From the NCBI GenBank assembly GCA_014376425.1, contig JACMRO010000293.1, positions 1-13,533 on the forward strand: a stretch of 13,533 nucleotides of DNA. The letters are read 5' to 3'. The position numbers and the translations under genes are program-made. Of the stretch, positions 5,259 through 13,272 are shown piece by piece. Under the pieces are notes generated by a model. That model saw nothing but the letters and a program-made list of their open reading frames with translations, was not told the DNA's origin and did no database searches. Within the stretch, counting starts at the first letter, position 1, and each line of letters begins with the position of its first letter. The stretch is from Rubritepida sp. GTDB taxonomy: Bacteria > Pseudomonadota > Alphaproteobacteria > Acetobacterales > Acetobacteraceae.

Positions 5259-6629
5259 ATGGTGACCAAGCGGCTGCTCGTGAAGACCTGGGGCTGCCAG
5301 ATGAACGTGTATGACAGTGAGCGCATGGCCGAGGTGCTGGCGCCGCTGGGGTTCTCCTCGACTACCACGCCCGAGGATGCCGACATGGTGATCCTCAACA
5401 CATGCCATATTCGCGAGAAGGCGGCGGAGAAGCTGTTCTCTGAACTGGGGCGGCTGCGGGTGGTCAAGCAGGCGCGCGCCGATCGCGGCCTGCCCATGGT
5501 GCTGGCGGTGGCCGGCTGCGTGGCGCAGGCCGAGGGGGCGGAGATCGCCGCCCGGGCGCCCTATGTCGACATCGTGCTTGGGCCGCAGACGATCCATCGG
5601 CTGCCTGAGATGGTGGCGCGCGCCGGCCGCGCCGGCGGCCTGGTGCTGGATACCGAATTTCCCGCCGAATCGAAGTTCGACCTGCTGCCAGGGGCGCGCT
5701 CGCCGCAAGGCGTGGCAGCATTCCTTACCGTGCAGGAGGGCTGCGACAAGTTCTGCGCCTTTTGCGTCGTGCCCTATACCCGCGGCGCGGAGGCCTCGCG
5801 CCCAGCGGCGGCGGTGCTGGCCGAGGCGCGAGGAATGGTGGCCCAGGGTACGCGCGAGATCACGTTGCTGGGCCAGAACGTCAACGCCTATCACGGCGAG
5901 GGCGCCGGTTCGCTGGCGGTTCTATTGCGGCAGCTGGCGGAGATCCCGGGGCTGGCGCGGCTGCGCTACAGCACCTCCCACCCGCGCGACATGGCTGACG
6001 ACCTGATCGCCGCGCATGGCGACCTCGCCTCGCTGATGCCGATGCTGCACCTACCGGTACAGAGCGGCAGCGACCGCGTGCTGGCGGCGATGAACCGCGG
6101 CCACACCGCCGATGACTATCGCCGCCTGGTGGACCGGCTGCGCGCCGCCCGGCCGGACCTGGGGCTCAGTTCCGACTTCATCGTGGGCCACCCGGGCGAG
6201 ACGGATGCCGACCACGCGGCCACGCTGTCGCTGGTGCGCGAGATCGGCTTCGCCGGCGCCTACTCCTTCAAGTATTCGCCACGCGCGGGAACCCCTGCCG
6301 CCCGCGCGCCGTTCCAGGTTGATGAATCCGTTGGGGATGCGCGGCTGCGTGAACTTCAGGCCCTTTTGCTGGACCGCCAGCTGGCGTTCAACGCGGCCCA
6401 TGTGGGCAGCGTCTTCGAGGTGCTGGTGACCGGCGCGGGCCGCCATCCCGGGCAGGTCGCCGGGCGCTCACCCTGGCTGCAGGCCGTCCATGCGGAAGCG
6501 CCCGACTCTGACCCGGCCGACCTCGCTGGCCGGGTCATCCGCATGCGGGCGATCGGCGCGTCGGCCAACTCGCTTTCCTGCGTCATCGAGGACCTCGCCC
6601 ACCAACCCCGGGAGAAACACGCCGCTTGA
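5259..6629 (+). CDS. miaB: tRNA-2-methylthio-N6-dimethylallyladenosine synthase MiaB
   Basis: A 456-residue radical-SAM methylthiotransferase that converts i6A37 to ms2i6A37 in tRNAs reading UNN codons, using two [4Fe-4S] clusters. The N-terminal MTTase domain supplies Cys13 (WGCQMN), Cys49 (NTCHIR) and Cys87 (AGCVAQ). The radical-SAM motif is CDKFCAFC with Cys162, Cys166 and Cys169. Further family signatures are the VVPYTRG segment, LLGQNVNAY, HLPVQSGSDRVLAAMNR and DFIVGHPGET. A TRAM-like RNA-binding domain occupies roughly residues 380-445. Length and all six ligating cysteines are intact. The TGA at 6627-6629 overlaps the phoH start. A 144-bp leader separates it from the acyltransferase gene, so the promoter of the cluster may lie there, though I could not identify a convincing one. 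Confidence 0.97.
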   Translation: MVTKRLLVKTWGCQMNVYDSERMAEVLAPLGFSSTTTPEDADMVILNTCHIREKAAEKLFSELGRLRVVKQARADRGLPMVLAVAGCVAQAEGAEIAARAPYVDIVLGPQTIHRLPEMVARAGRAGGLVLDTEFPAESKFDLLPGARSPQGVAAFLTVQEGCDKFCAFCVVPYTRGAEASRPAAAVLAEARGMVAQGTREITLLGQNVNAYHGEGAGSLAVLLRQLAEIPGLARLRYSTSHPRDMADDLIAAHGDLASLMPMLHLPVQSGSDRVLAAMNRGHTADDYRRLVDRLRAARPDLGLSSDFIVGHPGETDADHAATLSLVREIGFAGAYSFKYSPRAGTPAARAPFQVDESVGDARLRELQALLLDRQLAFNAAHVGSVFEVLVTGAGRHPGQVAGRSPWLQAVHAEAPDSDPADLAGRVIRMRAIGASANSLSCVIEDLAHQPREKHAA

Positions 6630-7690
6630 ACAATACCATCGCCCCTGGCATCGCCCCGCGCTTTGCAAATCCCTCCAGCGAAAGCCGGTCTGTCACCCTG
6701 CAATTCGACGATAATGCGCTGCTGGCGCAGCTCTATGGCGAATTCGACCGACATTTGAGCCTGTTGGAGAAACAGACGGGGGTGAAGCTCAGTTCGCGCG
6801 GCAATCGATTGACCATCTCCGGGCCGCCCGGGCGAACGGTGGTCGCCGAGGAAGCGCTGCGCCAGTTGTGGCGCGGGCTGGAACGCGGGGATGGCTGCAC
6901 CATCGCACAGGTGGAGGCGGCATTGCGCATGGCGGCGAACGGGCCCGAGCCCGACGGCGAACCGCGCCTCCCCTTACGGGACCTGCCGCAGATCCGCACC
7001 CGCAAGGGCGCCATCGCGCCGCGCAGCCCCGCCCAGGCGGCCTATATGGATACGCTAAACCGGCATGAGATCAGCTTCGGCCTGGGCCCCGCCGGCACCG
7101 GCAAGACCTACCTGGCCGTGGCCCATGGCGTGGCGCTGCTGCTGTCGGGCCAGGTGGAGCGCATCGTGCTCTCCCGCCCCGCGGTCGAGGCGGGGGAGCG
7201 GCTGGGCTTCCTGCCCGGCGACATGAAGGAGAAGGTCGACCCGTATCTCCGCCCACTCTACGACGCGTTGAATGACATGCTGCCGGGCGATCAGCTGGCG
7301 CGGCGCATCGCGGCCAACGAGATCGAGATCGCGCCGCTCGCCTTCATGCGCGGAAGGACGCTGGCGCATTGCTTCGCCATCCTGGACGAAGCCCAGAACA
7401 CCACGCCGGCGCAGATGAAGATGTTCCTCACCCGCCTGGGCGAGGGCAGCCGCATGGTGATCACCGGCGACACGACGCAGATCGACCTGCCGCCGGGTAC
7501 GCCTTCGGGGCTGGTGGAAGCAGCGCGAATCCTGGAGAACGTGCCCGGCATCGGCTTCATGCGCTTCAGTGAAACCGATGTGGTGCGCCACCCGCTGGTC
7601 GGGCGTATCGTGGCGGCCTATGGCCGGGCGGACGCCGAACACGCGCCGCGCAAGCGTAACTGGAATGGAGCCGATGCCGGACCGAAGTAG
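6626..7690 (+). CDS. phoH: PhoH family ATPase (PhoH/PhoL type)
   Basis: A 354-residue cytoplasmic P-loop ATPase of the PhoH family, related to the N-terminal domain of superfamily I RNA helicases and often encoded next to ybeY. Residues 23-100 form the N-terminal KH-like region (VTLQFDDNALLAQLYGEFD...LTISGP). The Walker A motif is GPAGTGKT at 154-161, Walker B is FAILDEAQN from residue 250, and the motif GEGSRMVITGDTTQIDLP follows. The proposed start is TTG at 6626, which overlaps the miaB stop as TTGA and has GGGAGA ten bases upstream; no nearby in-frame ATG gives a better N-terminus. The cellular role is not settled; RNA handling or ribosome-associated functions are suggested by its neighbours. 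The 3' end overlaps ybeY. Confidence 0.94.
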   Translation: MNNTIAPGIAPRFANPSSESRSVTLQFDDNALLAQLYGEFDRHLSLLEKQTGVKLSSRGNRLTISGPPGRTVVAEEALRQLWRGLERGDGCTIAQVEAALRMAANGPEPDGEPRLPLRDLPQIRTRKGAIAPRSPAQAAYMDTLNRHEISFGLGPAGTGKTYLAVAHGVALLLSGQVERIVLSRPAVEAGERLGFLPGDMKEKVDPYLRPLYDALNDMLPGDQLARRIAANEIEIAPLAFMRGRTLAHCFAILDEAQNTTPAQMKMFLTRLGEGSRMVITGDTTQIDLPPGTPSGLVEAARILENVPGIGFMRFSETDVVRHPLVGRIVAAYGRADAEHAPRKRNWNGADAGPK

Positions 7691-8228
7691 TAGCCTATCG
7701 GAGGGCCGATCTAGGCCCACGGATGACACGGCCGGGCCGCTAAGCGACCCGACCTGGCCCATGGGCGGCAGGGCCGGGCCGGGCCCTTCGATCGAGATCG
7801 TGGTCGCGGTGCCGGGTTGGCGCCGTGTGCTGCCAGCCCGGCTGGCCGAACGCGCGGTGCGCGCCGCCTGCGAAGGTGCCGTTGGCCAAGTCACCGTGCT
7901 CCTGGCTGATGACCGGACCCTCAAAGCGCTGAACACCCAGCACCGGGGCCTCGAGAAACCCACCAACGTTCTGAGCTTTCCCGGCCACCCGCCAGCGCTG
8001 GGCGACATTGCGCTGTCGCTGCAGACGGTGCGGCGCGAAGCCCGGGCCGAGGGCCGCCGCCCCGGCGCCCATGCCGCGCATTTGGTCGCGCATGGCACGC
8101 TGCACCTGCTCGGTCACGATCATATGGAAGCGGGCGAGGCGCGCCGCATGGAACAGGCCGAGGCCCGCGCCATGCACCGGCTGCGCCTGCCCAACCCTTG
8201 GAGCCCGGGCGGCGGACGTTCCGCATGA
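7665..8228 (+). CDS. ybeY: Endoribonuclease YbeY (16S rRNA maturation factor)
   Basis: A UPF0054 metalloprotein that acts in 16S rRNA 3'-end processing and ribosome quality control. The zinc motif is HGTLHLLGHDH, with His143, His147 and His153 counted from ATG 7665. LKALNTQHRGLEKPTNVLSFP and LGDIALS are also characteristic. From 7665 the protein has 187 residues, with a poorly conserved Pro/Gly/Ser-rich N-terminal extension of about 40; the start at ATG 7761 would give 155 residues, close to the usual family size. None of the possible starts (7665, 7674, 7761) has a strong ribosome site, so the start is uncertain. The 7665 start overlaps phoH by 26 bp, consistent with coupling. The stop overlaps the corC start. 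Confidence 0.93.
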   Translation: MEPMPDRSSSLSEGRSRPTDDTAGPLSDPTWPMGGRAGPGPSIEIVVAVPGWRRVLPARLAERAVRAACEGAVGQVTVLLADDRTLKALNTQHRGLEKPTNVLSFPGHPPALGDIALSLQTVRREARAEGRRPGAHAAHLVAHGTLHLLGHDHMEAGEARRMEQAEARAMHRLRLPNPWSPGGGRSA

Positions 8229-9103
8229 GCGACGGCCCCGACAAACCCTGGCTGCACCGCCTGGCCGGCAAGCTGCGCCGCCGCCCCCATGAGAGCGTCC
8301 GCGACCGGATGGAGGAGCTGATCGAGCGCCCCACCGACACCACCCCGGCCGACGCGCCGGAGCTGGATCTGCAGGAACGCGCGCTGCTGACCAATGTGCT
8401 GAAGCTGCGCGGCATCAACGCGGTGGACGTCATGATCCCGCGCGCCGACATCGTGGCGCTCCCCGACAGCCTGACGCTGGACGCGGCACTGGCGCTGATC
8501 CAGGCGGAGGGCCATTCGCGCTATCCGGTCTATCACGGCCACCTCGATGACATCGTGGGCATGGTGCACATCAAGGACATCATCGGCGGCATCGGCCGCG
8601 ACGCACCCTTTTCGATGACCGCCATCCTCCGCCGCCCCTTGCTGGTGGTGCCCAGCGTGCCCGTGCTTGAGTTGCTGCTGAAGATGCGCGAGGCGCGCGT
8701 CCATATGGCGCTGGTGGTGGACGAGTATGGCGGCATCGACGGGCTCATCACCATCGAGGACCTGGTCGAGACCATCGTCGGCGACATCTCGGACGAGCAT
8801 GACGAGGTGAACGCACCGCGCATGGTGGATCGGCCGGATGGCAGCATGGACCTGGATGCACGCACCCCGATCGGCGAGTTCGAAACCCGGATGGGCGCCG
8901 TGCTGACGGAGGAGGAGCGCGGCGCAGATATCGACACGGTGGGCGGGCTGATCTTCATCCTGGCCGGCCGGGTACCGGCGAAGGGCGAGCTGGTGAGCCA
9001 TAGCTCGGGGCTTGAGTTCAGGGTGATGGATGCGGACCCGCGACGCATCCGCAGGCTTCGGGTGCGCCGGCGGGCGGCAGATGGGAAGGTCGCGGCGGAG
9101 TAG
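8225..9103 (+). CDS. corC: CorC/HlyC-family CBS-domain protein (hemolysin-like, short form)
   Basis: A 292-residue soluble protein with two tandem CBS domains followed by the CorC_HlyC (transporter-associated) domain. The first CBS begins near VMIPRADIVALP (69-80) with GHSRYPVYHGHLDDIVGMVHIKD, and the second near LLVVPSVPVLELLLKMR (139-155). The hallmark VVDEYGGIDGLITIEDLVETIVGDI spans 164-188. The C-terminal domain ends near FRVMDADPRRIRRLRV. The DUF21 membrane domain of longer CNNM/HlyC proteins is absent, as in classical CorC. Proposed roles are magnesium/cobalt efflux or adenosine-nucleotide sensing. ATG 8225 overlaps the ybeY TGA as ATGA, which fixes the start over an upstream in-frame ATG at 8198. 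In many relatives lnt (apolipoprotein N-acyltransferase) follows; here the next gene is convergent. Confidence 0.92.
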   Translation: MSDGPDKPWLHRLAGKLRRRPHESVRDRMEELIERPTDTTPADAPELDLQERALLTNVLKLRGINAVDVMIPRADIVALPDSLTLDAALALIQAEGHSRYPVYHGHLDDIVGMVHIKDIIGGIGRDAPFSMTAILRRPLLVVPSVPVLELLLKMREARVHMALVVDEYGGIDGLITIEDLVETIVGDISDEHDEVNAPRMVDRPDGSMDLDARTPIGEFETRMGAVLTEEERGADIDTVGGLIFILAGRVPAKGELVSHSSGLEFRVMDADPRRIRRLRVRRRAADGKVAAE

Positions 9104-9149
9104 CACGCCCGGCGCGGGGTCAACCCCGGCATCCCGTTCTTTGTGAGGC

Positions 9150-9168
9150 GGCCGGGTCAGGCCCGGCC
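9150..9168. terminator. Hairpin between convergent genes, possible bidirectional terminator
   Basis: GGCCGGG (9150-9156) and CCCGGCC (9162-9168) form a perfect 7-bp GC stem with a 5-nt loop, in the 91-bp gap between the corC stop and the stop of the convergent aminotransferase gene. There is no T-run on either side. A smaller stem CGGGG/CCCCG lies at 9115-9128. Position supports a role in stopping transcription from both sides, but the motif is not a textbook intrinsic terminator. Confidence 0.4.
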
Positions 9169-9194
9169 CTGGCAGTTGAGATGGGCGGCGGCGG

Positions 9195-10520
9195 TCAGGC
9201 CAGCGCCGCCTCCACCGCGTCGCCGAACCGCTCCACGATCATGCCGATCTCCGCCGCCGTTACATTGTAGGGCGGCGCGAGCAGCACGTGATCGCCCTGC
9301 CGACCATCGATGGTGCCGCCCATCGGGTAGCAGGCGAGGCCGCGCGCAAACGCCTCGGCGCCGATGCGGGCGTGCAGTTTCCCCGCCGGGTCGAACACCG
9401 CCTTGCTCGCCCGGTTGGCCACCAGTTCCACCGCCCAGAACAGCCCGCGGCCGCGGATGTCGCCGATATGGGCGTGGTTGCCCAGCCGCTCGGTCAGCCG
9501 ATCCTCCAGCAGCGCGCCCATGGCGCTGACGTTGGCCAGCAAATCCTCGTCGCGGATCACCTCCTGCACCGCCAGCGCCGCGGCACAGGCAAGCGGATGC
9601 GCCTGGTAGGTCTGGCCGTGCATGAAACCGCCGGAGCCGTCGCGGATCGGGTCCAGCACACGGTCATTCATCAGGATGCCTCCGATCGGCTGGTAGCCGC
9701 CGCCCAGCCCCTTGGCGATGACCTGGATGTCGGGGGCGATGCCTTCGGCCTCCCACGCATGCAGCGTGCCGCAGCGACCCATTCCGGACATCACCTCGTC
9801 CAGGATCAGCAGGGCGCCGTGGCGGTCGCACACCGCGCGCATGGCGGGGAAATACCTGGGCAGCGCCGCCACGCCGCCCAGCGTGGCGCCGACCACCGTC
9901 TCGGCCACGAAGGCGGCCACGGTGTCGGGTCCGACGCGCTGGAATTCGGCCTCAAGCTCATCGGCCAGGCGCTGGACGTACGCGGCATCGTCCTCGCCCT
10001 CGGCCTGGTCACGATAGGCGTAGCAGGGCGAGACGTGGCTGAAGGCGTCGCTCAGGATGGGCGTGTAGGGCGCGCGGCGCATGGCGTTGCCGCCCATCGC
10101 CAGCGCACCCAGCGTGTTGCCGTGGTAGCTCTGCCGCCGCGCGATGAAGTGGCACCGTTGCGGCTGGCCGGACTCATAAAAGTGCTGCCGCGCCAGCTTG
10201 ATCGCGGCCTCCATCCCCTCACTGCCGCTGGAGACGAAGTAGGCGTGGGTCAGTCCGCCGGGGGAATGGCCCACCAGCATGTCGGCAAGCGCCTCTGCCG
10301 CCTCATTGGTGAAGAGGCTGGTATGGGCATAGGTCAGCCGGTCGAGCTGGCGGTGCATCGCCGCCAGCACGTGCGGGTGGCCGTGTCCCAGGCAGGCGAC
10401 CGCCGCCCCGCCCGAGCCGTCCATCACCCGGTGGCCATCGGCGCCGGTCAGCCAGATGCCCTGGCCGGAGACGGCGGCTGGGGCCACCACGCGCAGGTTG
10501 CGGTGAACAAGATGGGTCAT
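9195..10520 (-). CDS. Class III PLP aminotransferase (aspartate aminotransferase family, omega type)
   Basis: A 441-residue fold-type I transaminase of class III, from a different subgroup than the one at 947-2272. Markers are GSGGAAVACLGHGHP (35-49), YFVSSGSEGMEAAIKLARQ, SYHGNTLGALAMGGN, the cofactor aspartate Asp241 in LILDEVMSGMGR, and the Schiff-base Lys270 in VIAKGLGGGYQPIGG, followed by GQTYQAHPLACAAALAV. Such proteins are often annotated only as aspartate aminotransferase family; they commonly act on omega-amino acids, diamines or related amines with pyruvate or 2-oxoglutarate as acceptor. The substrate is not deducible here. The start ATG 10520 overlaps the TGA of the upstream transporter gene as ATGA, so it is the distal gene of a coupled operon. 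It is convergent with corC. Confidence 0.9.
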   Translation of the reverse strand: MTHLVHRNLRVVAPAAVSGQGIWLTGADGHRVMDGSGGAAVACLGHGHPHVLAAMHRQLDRLTYAHTSLFTNEAAEALADMLVGHSPGGLTHAYFVSSGSEGMEAAIKLARQHFYESGQPQRCHFIARRQSYHGNTLGALAMGGNAMRRAPYTPILSDAFSHVSPCYAYRDQAEGEDDAAYVQRLADELEAEFQRVGPDTVAAFVAETVVGATLGGVAALPRYFPAMRAVCDRHGALLILDEVMSGMGRCGTLHAWEAEGIAPDIQVIAKGLGGGYQPIGGILMNDRVLDPIRDGSGGFMHGQTYQAHPLACAAALAVQEVIRDEDLLANVSAMGALLEDRLTERLGNHAHIGDIRGRGLFWAVELVANRASKAVFDPAGKLHARIGAEAFARGLACYPMGGTIDGRQGDHVLLAPPYNVTAAEIGMIVERFGDAVEAALA

Positions 10521-11752
10521 GTCAGGATTCCCACGGTCGCGCCCACCATGCAGCAGGCGATGGTAGCAGCCAACAGGCTGGGCCAGCCCAGCCGCACAAT
10601 GTCGGCGCGCCGTTCGGGGCACATAGCACTCATGCCGCCCAGCATGATGCCCAGGGAGCCTATGTTGGTGAAGCCGCACAGCGCATAGGTGAGGATGAGA
10701 CGCGAGCGTTCCGACAGCCCCGCGCCGCCCGATTGCGCCAGATTCAGGTAGGCCACGAATTCGTTGATGACGAGCTTCACGCCAAGCGACGAGCCGACGA
10801 TGCCGGCCTCGGCCCAGGGCACGCCCATGGCGAAGGCCAGCGGCCGGAACACCCAGCCCGCGATCTCCTGCAAGGTGACGCCCAGCGGCGCGATGATGCC
10901 GTTGGCCAGCGCCACCAGCGCCACGAAGACGATGAGCATGGCCATGATGCCCAGCAGCAGCTGCAGCCCATCCATGGTGCCCTGCACCAGCGCCTCCATC
11001 GACGAGGTGTAGAGCGGCGGCGAGGTGGCTTCGGCCAGGTCGGGCACGAAGCCCGGCGCGGGCGGCCGCATCAGCATGGCCGCCAACACCGCGGCGGGGG
11101 CGGCGATGAGCGACGCCGCCAGCAGCTGCCCCGCCGCATCCGGCACCACGGGTGCGAGAATGGTGGCGTAGATCACCAGCGTGTTGCCCGAGATGGTGGC
11201 GAGCCCGGCGACCATGACGACGAACATCTCAGACAACGTGAGTCGCGCCAGCCAGGCGCGAATCAGCAGCGGCGCCTCGACCATGCCGACAAAGACGTTG
11301 GCGGCGACCGAGAAGCCCGCCGCACCGCCCAGGCCGAAGGCGCTGGTCACCGCGCGCCCCATCAGACCGACCAGCGCCGGCAGCACCCGCCAGTGATACA
11401 GCAGCGCCGAGAGCGCGCCGACCAGCAGCACCAGCGGCAGCGCCTGGAAGAACAGGATGAAGCCGGCGCCGGGAAAGGGCTCGGCGAAGGGCAGCGGCGC
11501 GCCGCCGAGATAGCCGAAGACCAGCGACGTGCCGGCGGTGGTGGCGCGGGCCAGGGCGGTGACGGCATCGCCGAGAAAGCCGAAGGCGGCACGGAAAGGG
11601 GCCACGTGCAGCATGGCCGCGCCCAGCGCGAGCTGTCCCGCCAGGCGGGCCACCACCATGCGCCAGGTGACCCCCCGCCGGCACCCGCCACAGGTCCATG
11701 CCAGCAGGCACAGGCCCAGCAGTCCAGCAGCGGATTGCAGCTGCAGGGTCAT
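10517..11752 (-). CDS. Concentrative nucleoside transporter (CNT/NupC) family protein with altered nucleobase motif
   Basis: A 411-residue inner-membrane protein of the CNT family, which imports nucleosides with Na+ or H+. Family features in order are FILFFQALPLVLLVGALSALLY (98-119), GFSVAANVFVGMVEAPLLI (146-164), SEMFVVMVAGLATISG (174-189), the MEALVQGTMDGLQL segment (252-265), MGVPWAEA (309-316), GVKLVINEFVAYLNL (324-338), LSERSRLILTYALCGFTNIGSLGIMLGG (346-373) and PERRADIVRLG (379-389). Glu331, Asn363 and Ser366 match the ribose contacts known from Vibrio cholerae CNT, and Glu159 is kept. The Gln-Thr pair of the classical GQTEAP motif is replaced by Met157-Val158. This suggests a changed base preference or another ligand. 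The ATG overlaps the rmuC stop (ATGA) and its own stop overlaps the aminotransferase start. Confidence 0.88.
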   Translation of the reverse strand: MTLQLQSAAGLLGLCLLAWTCGGCRRGVTWRMVVARLAGQLALGAAMLHVAPFRAAFGFLGDAVTALARATTAGTSLVFGYLGGAPLPFAEPFPGAGFILFFQALPLVLLVGALSALLYHWRVLPALVGLMGRAVTSAFGLGGAAGFSVAANVFVGMVEAPLLIRAWLARLTLSEMFVVMVAGLATISGNTLVIYATILAPVVPDAAGQLLAASLIAAPAAVLAAMLMRPPAPGFVPDLAEATSPPLYTSSMEALVQGTMDGLQLLLGIMAMLIVFVALVALANGIIAPLGVTLQEIAGWVFRPLAFAMGVPWAEAGIVGSSLGVKLVINEFVAYLNLAQSGGAGLSERSRLILTYALCGFTNIGSLGIMLGGMSAMCPERRADIVRLGWPSLLAATIACCMVGATVGILT

Positions 11753-13272
11753 TCCTCCTCCTCGATCTCCTCCACCACCGCAGCGATCTCCAGCAACGCC
11801 TCGGCCGTCTCGCCCGGCAGCGTCTCCAGCCCGCGCAGTTTTCGCGCGATGGCCTTGGTCCGCACCCGCGCGCTGCCGATGGTGTTGGAGACGTTGCCGA
11901 CCTGCTTGCCCAGCTTCTCCAGCACCTGGTCCATCTTGCCCATCTCGGTCTTGGTCGCGGCCAGCAGCTCGCCCACGCTCTGGGCGTTCTGCGACAGCGC
12001 GAAGGAGACGTAGCCCAGCTGCACCGTCTTCAGCATCGCCGGCAGCAGCGAGGGGCCGGCGATGAAGACCTGGCAGCCGCGCGCCACATCGTCGATCAGG
12101 CCGGGAATGCGGGCGACCTCGGCATACAGCCCCTCAGTCGGCAGGAAGAGGATGGCGTATTCGGTGCTGACCGGCGGGCAGATGTATTTCGCCTTGATCT
12201 TCGCAGCCTCGGTGCGGATGCGCGTCTCGATCGCGCGGCGCGCCTGCGCCTCGCCGGCCAGATCGCCGGCCTCATGCGCCAGCATCAGCCGCTCGTAATC
12301 CTCGGAGGGGAATTTGGCGTCCAGCGGCAGGCGGGCGCGCGGGTCGCCGCCGGGCATGATGATGGCGAATTCCACCATGTCGTTGCTGCCCTCGCGGAGC
12401 TTCACGTTGGTCTCGTAGGCGGCAGGGCCGATGAAATCGTCCAGCATCGCCTTGAGCTGCGCCTCGCCCCAGCCGCCGCGGGTCTTGATATTGCCGAACA
12501 GCCGCTTGAGGTCGCCGACCTGCGTCGCCACCGACTGCACGTTGCCCATCATCTGCTGGATGGCGGCGAACTGGTCGATGACGCGCTGGAAGCTCTCATT
12601 CATCTGCTTCTCGACGGCGCCGGCGAGCTGCTCGTTCACGCTCTTCTGGATCTCGGCCAGCTGCTTGCCGCTGGTCTCCGCCATTTCCTTCAGCTTGGCG
12701 TCGAGCAGGGTGCGGGAGGTACCGGCCTCGGCGGTCAGGCGGGTCTGGGTGGCGGCAGCGTCCGCGGCCAGGCGCTCCAGCAGCGCGGTCTCCACCGCCG
12801 CCAGCTTCTCGCGCGTCGCGTTCAGCTGCTCGGCCACGCCGGCGCGCAGGGCCTCGTGGTTCAGTGCGTTGCGGTCGCGCGCCTCGGTCAGCCGCTGGTC
12901 CAGTGCCTCGCGTGAGGCTTCGGCCGTGCCCGTCAGCCGCTGCTGGGTCGCGGCGGCGTCCAGCGTCAGGCGGTCCAGGACCGATTTTTCGAGCGCGGCG
13001 AAGCCCTGTTGCTGCGCCTGCGCCGCGGCGGCCTGCACCTCCATGATCCGTGTCGTGAGCTCGGAGATCGTCCGGGCCGTCGCCGCCTGGCTTTCGCTCA
13101 GCGCCGATCGCGTCTCCCCGGTCAGCGCACCCAGGCGCTCGCCCTGCCGCTCCTGCGCCGCCAGCAGCAGCGCCACGGCGGGGTCCCCCGGCGGCCGGCG
13201 CAGCAGCAGGAGCAGCACCAGAACGGCGATGACGACCAGTGCCGCCAACAGGATGAGCGCGTCGAGGGTCAA
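11749..13272 (-). CDS. rmuC: DNA recombination protein RmuC
   Basis: A 507-residue RmuC protein: one N-terminal membrane anchor (residues 4-24, LDALILLAALVVIAVLV...), a long Ala/Gln/Glu-rich coiled coil (about 35-235), and the RmuC nuclease-like domain (about 240-475). That domain includes LKRLFGNIKTRGGWGEAQL, LPLDAKFPSEDYERL, KIKAKYICPPVSTEYAILFLPTEGLYAEV and the RTKAIARKLRGLETLP tail, ending in an acidic EEIEEEE. In E. coli RmuC limits inversions between short inverted repeats, and homologues resemble restriction-type nucleases. The start is TTG 13272, overlapping the purH TGA as TTGA; no nearby ATG is available and later starts would cut the membrane anchor. Residues 95-131 and 161-197 are copies of each other (20 of 37 identical), an internal duplication of period 66 in the coiled coil. 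Confidence 0.93.
   Translation of the reverse strand: MTLDALILLAALVVIAVLVLLLLLRRPPGDPAVALLLAAQERQGERLGALTGETRSALSESQAATARTISELTTRIMEVQAAAAQAQQQGFAALEKSVLDRLTLDAAATQQRLTGTAEASREALDQRLTEARDRNALNHEALRAGVAEQLNATREKLAAVETALLERLAADAAATQTRLTAEAGTSRTLLDAKLKEMAETSGKQLAEIQKSVNEQLAGAVEKQMNESFQRVIDQFAAIQQMMGNVQSVATQVGDLKRLFGNIKTRGGWGEAQLKAMLDDFIGPAAYETNVKLREGSNDMVEFAIIMPGGDPRARLPLDAKFPSEDYERLMLAHEAGDLAGEAQARRAIETRIRTEAAKIKAKYICPPVSTEYAILFLPTEGLYAEVARIPGLIDDVARGCQVFIAGPSLLPAMLKTVQLGYVSFALSQNAQSVGELLAATKTEMGKMDQVLEKLGKQVGNVSNTIGSARVRTKAIARKLRGLETLPGETAEALLEIAAVVEEIEEEE

Noticed and set aside
5251..5265. Four-codon leader reading frame ATG GCT GAA TGG TGA overlapping the miaB start
   Set aside because: The AGGGAG site is only two bases from this ATG, too close for good initiation, whereas it is well placed for ATG 5259. 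Probably chance.
10733..12915. Long plus-strand reading frames opposite the transporter and rmuC
   Set aside because: Rich in Gln, His, Arg and Gly as expected of antisense frames in GC-rich DNA. The minus-strand genes have clear family motifs.
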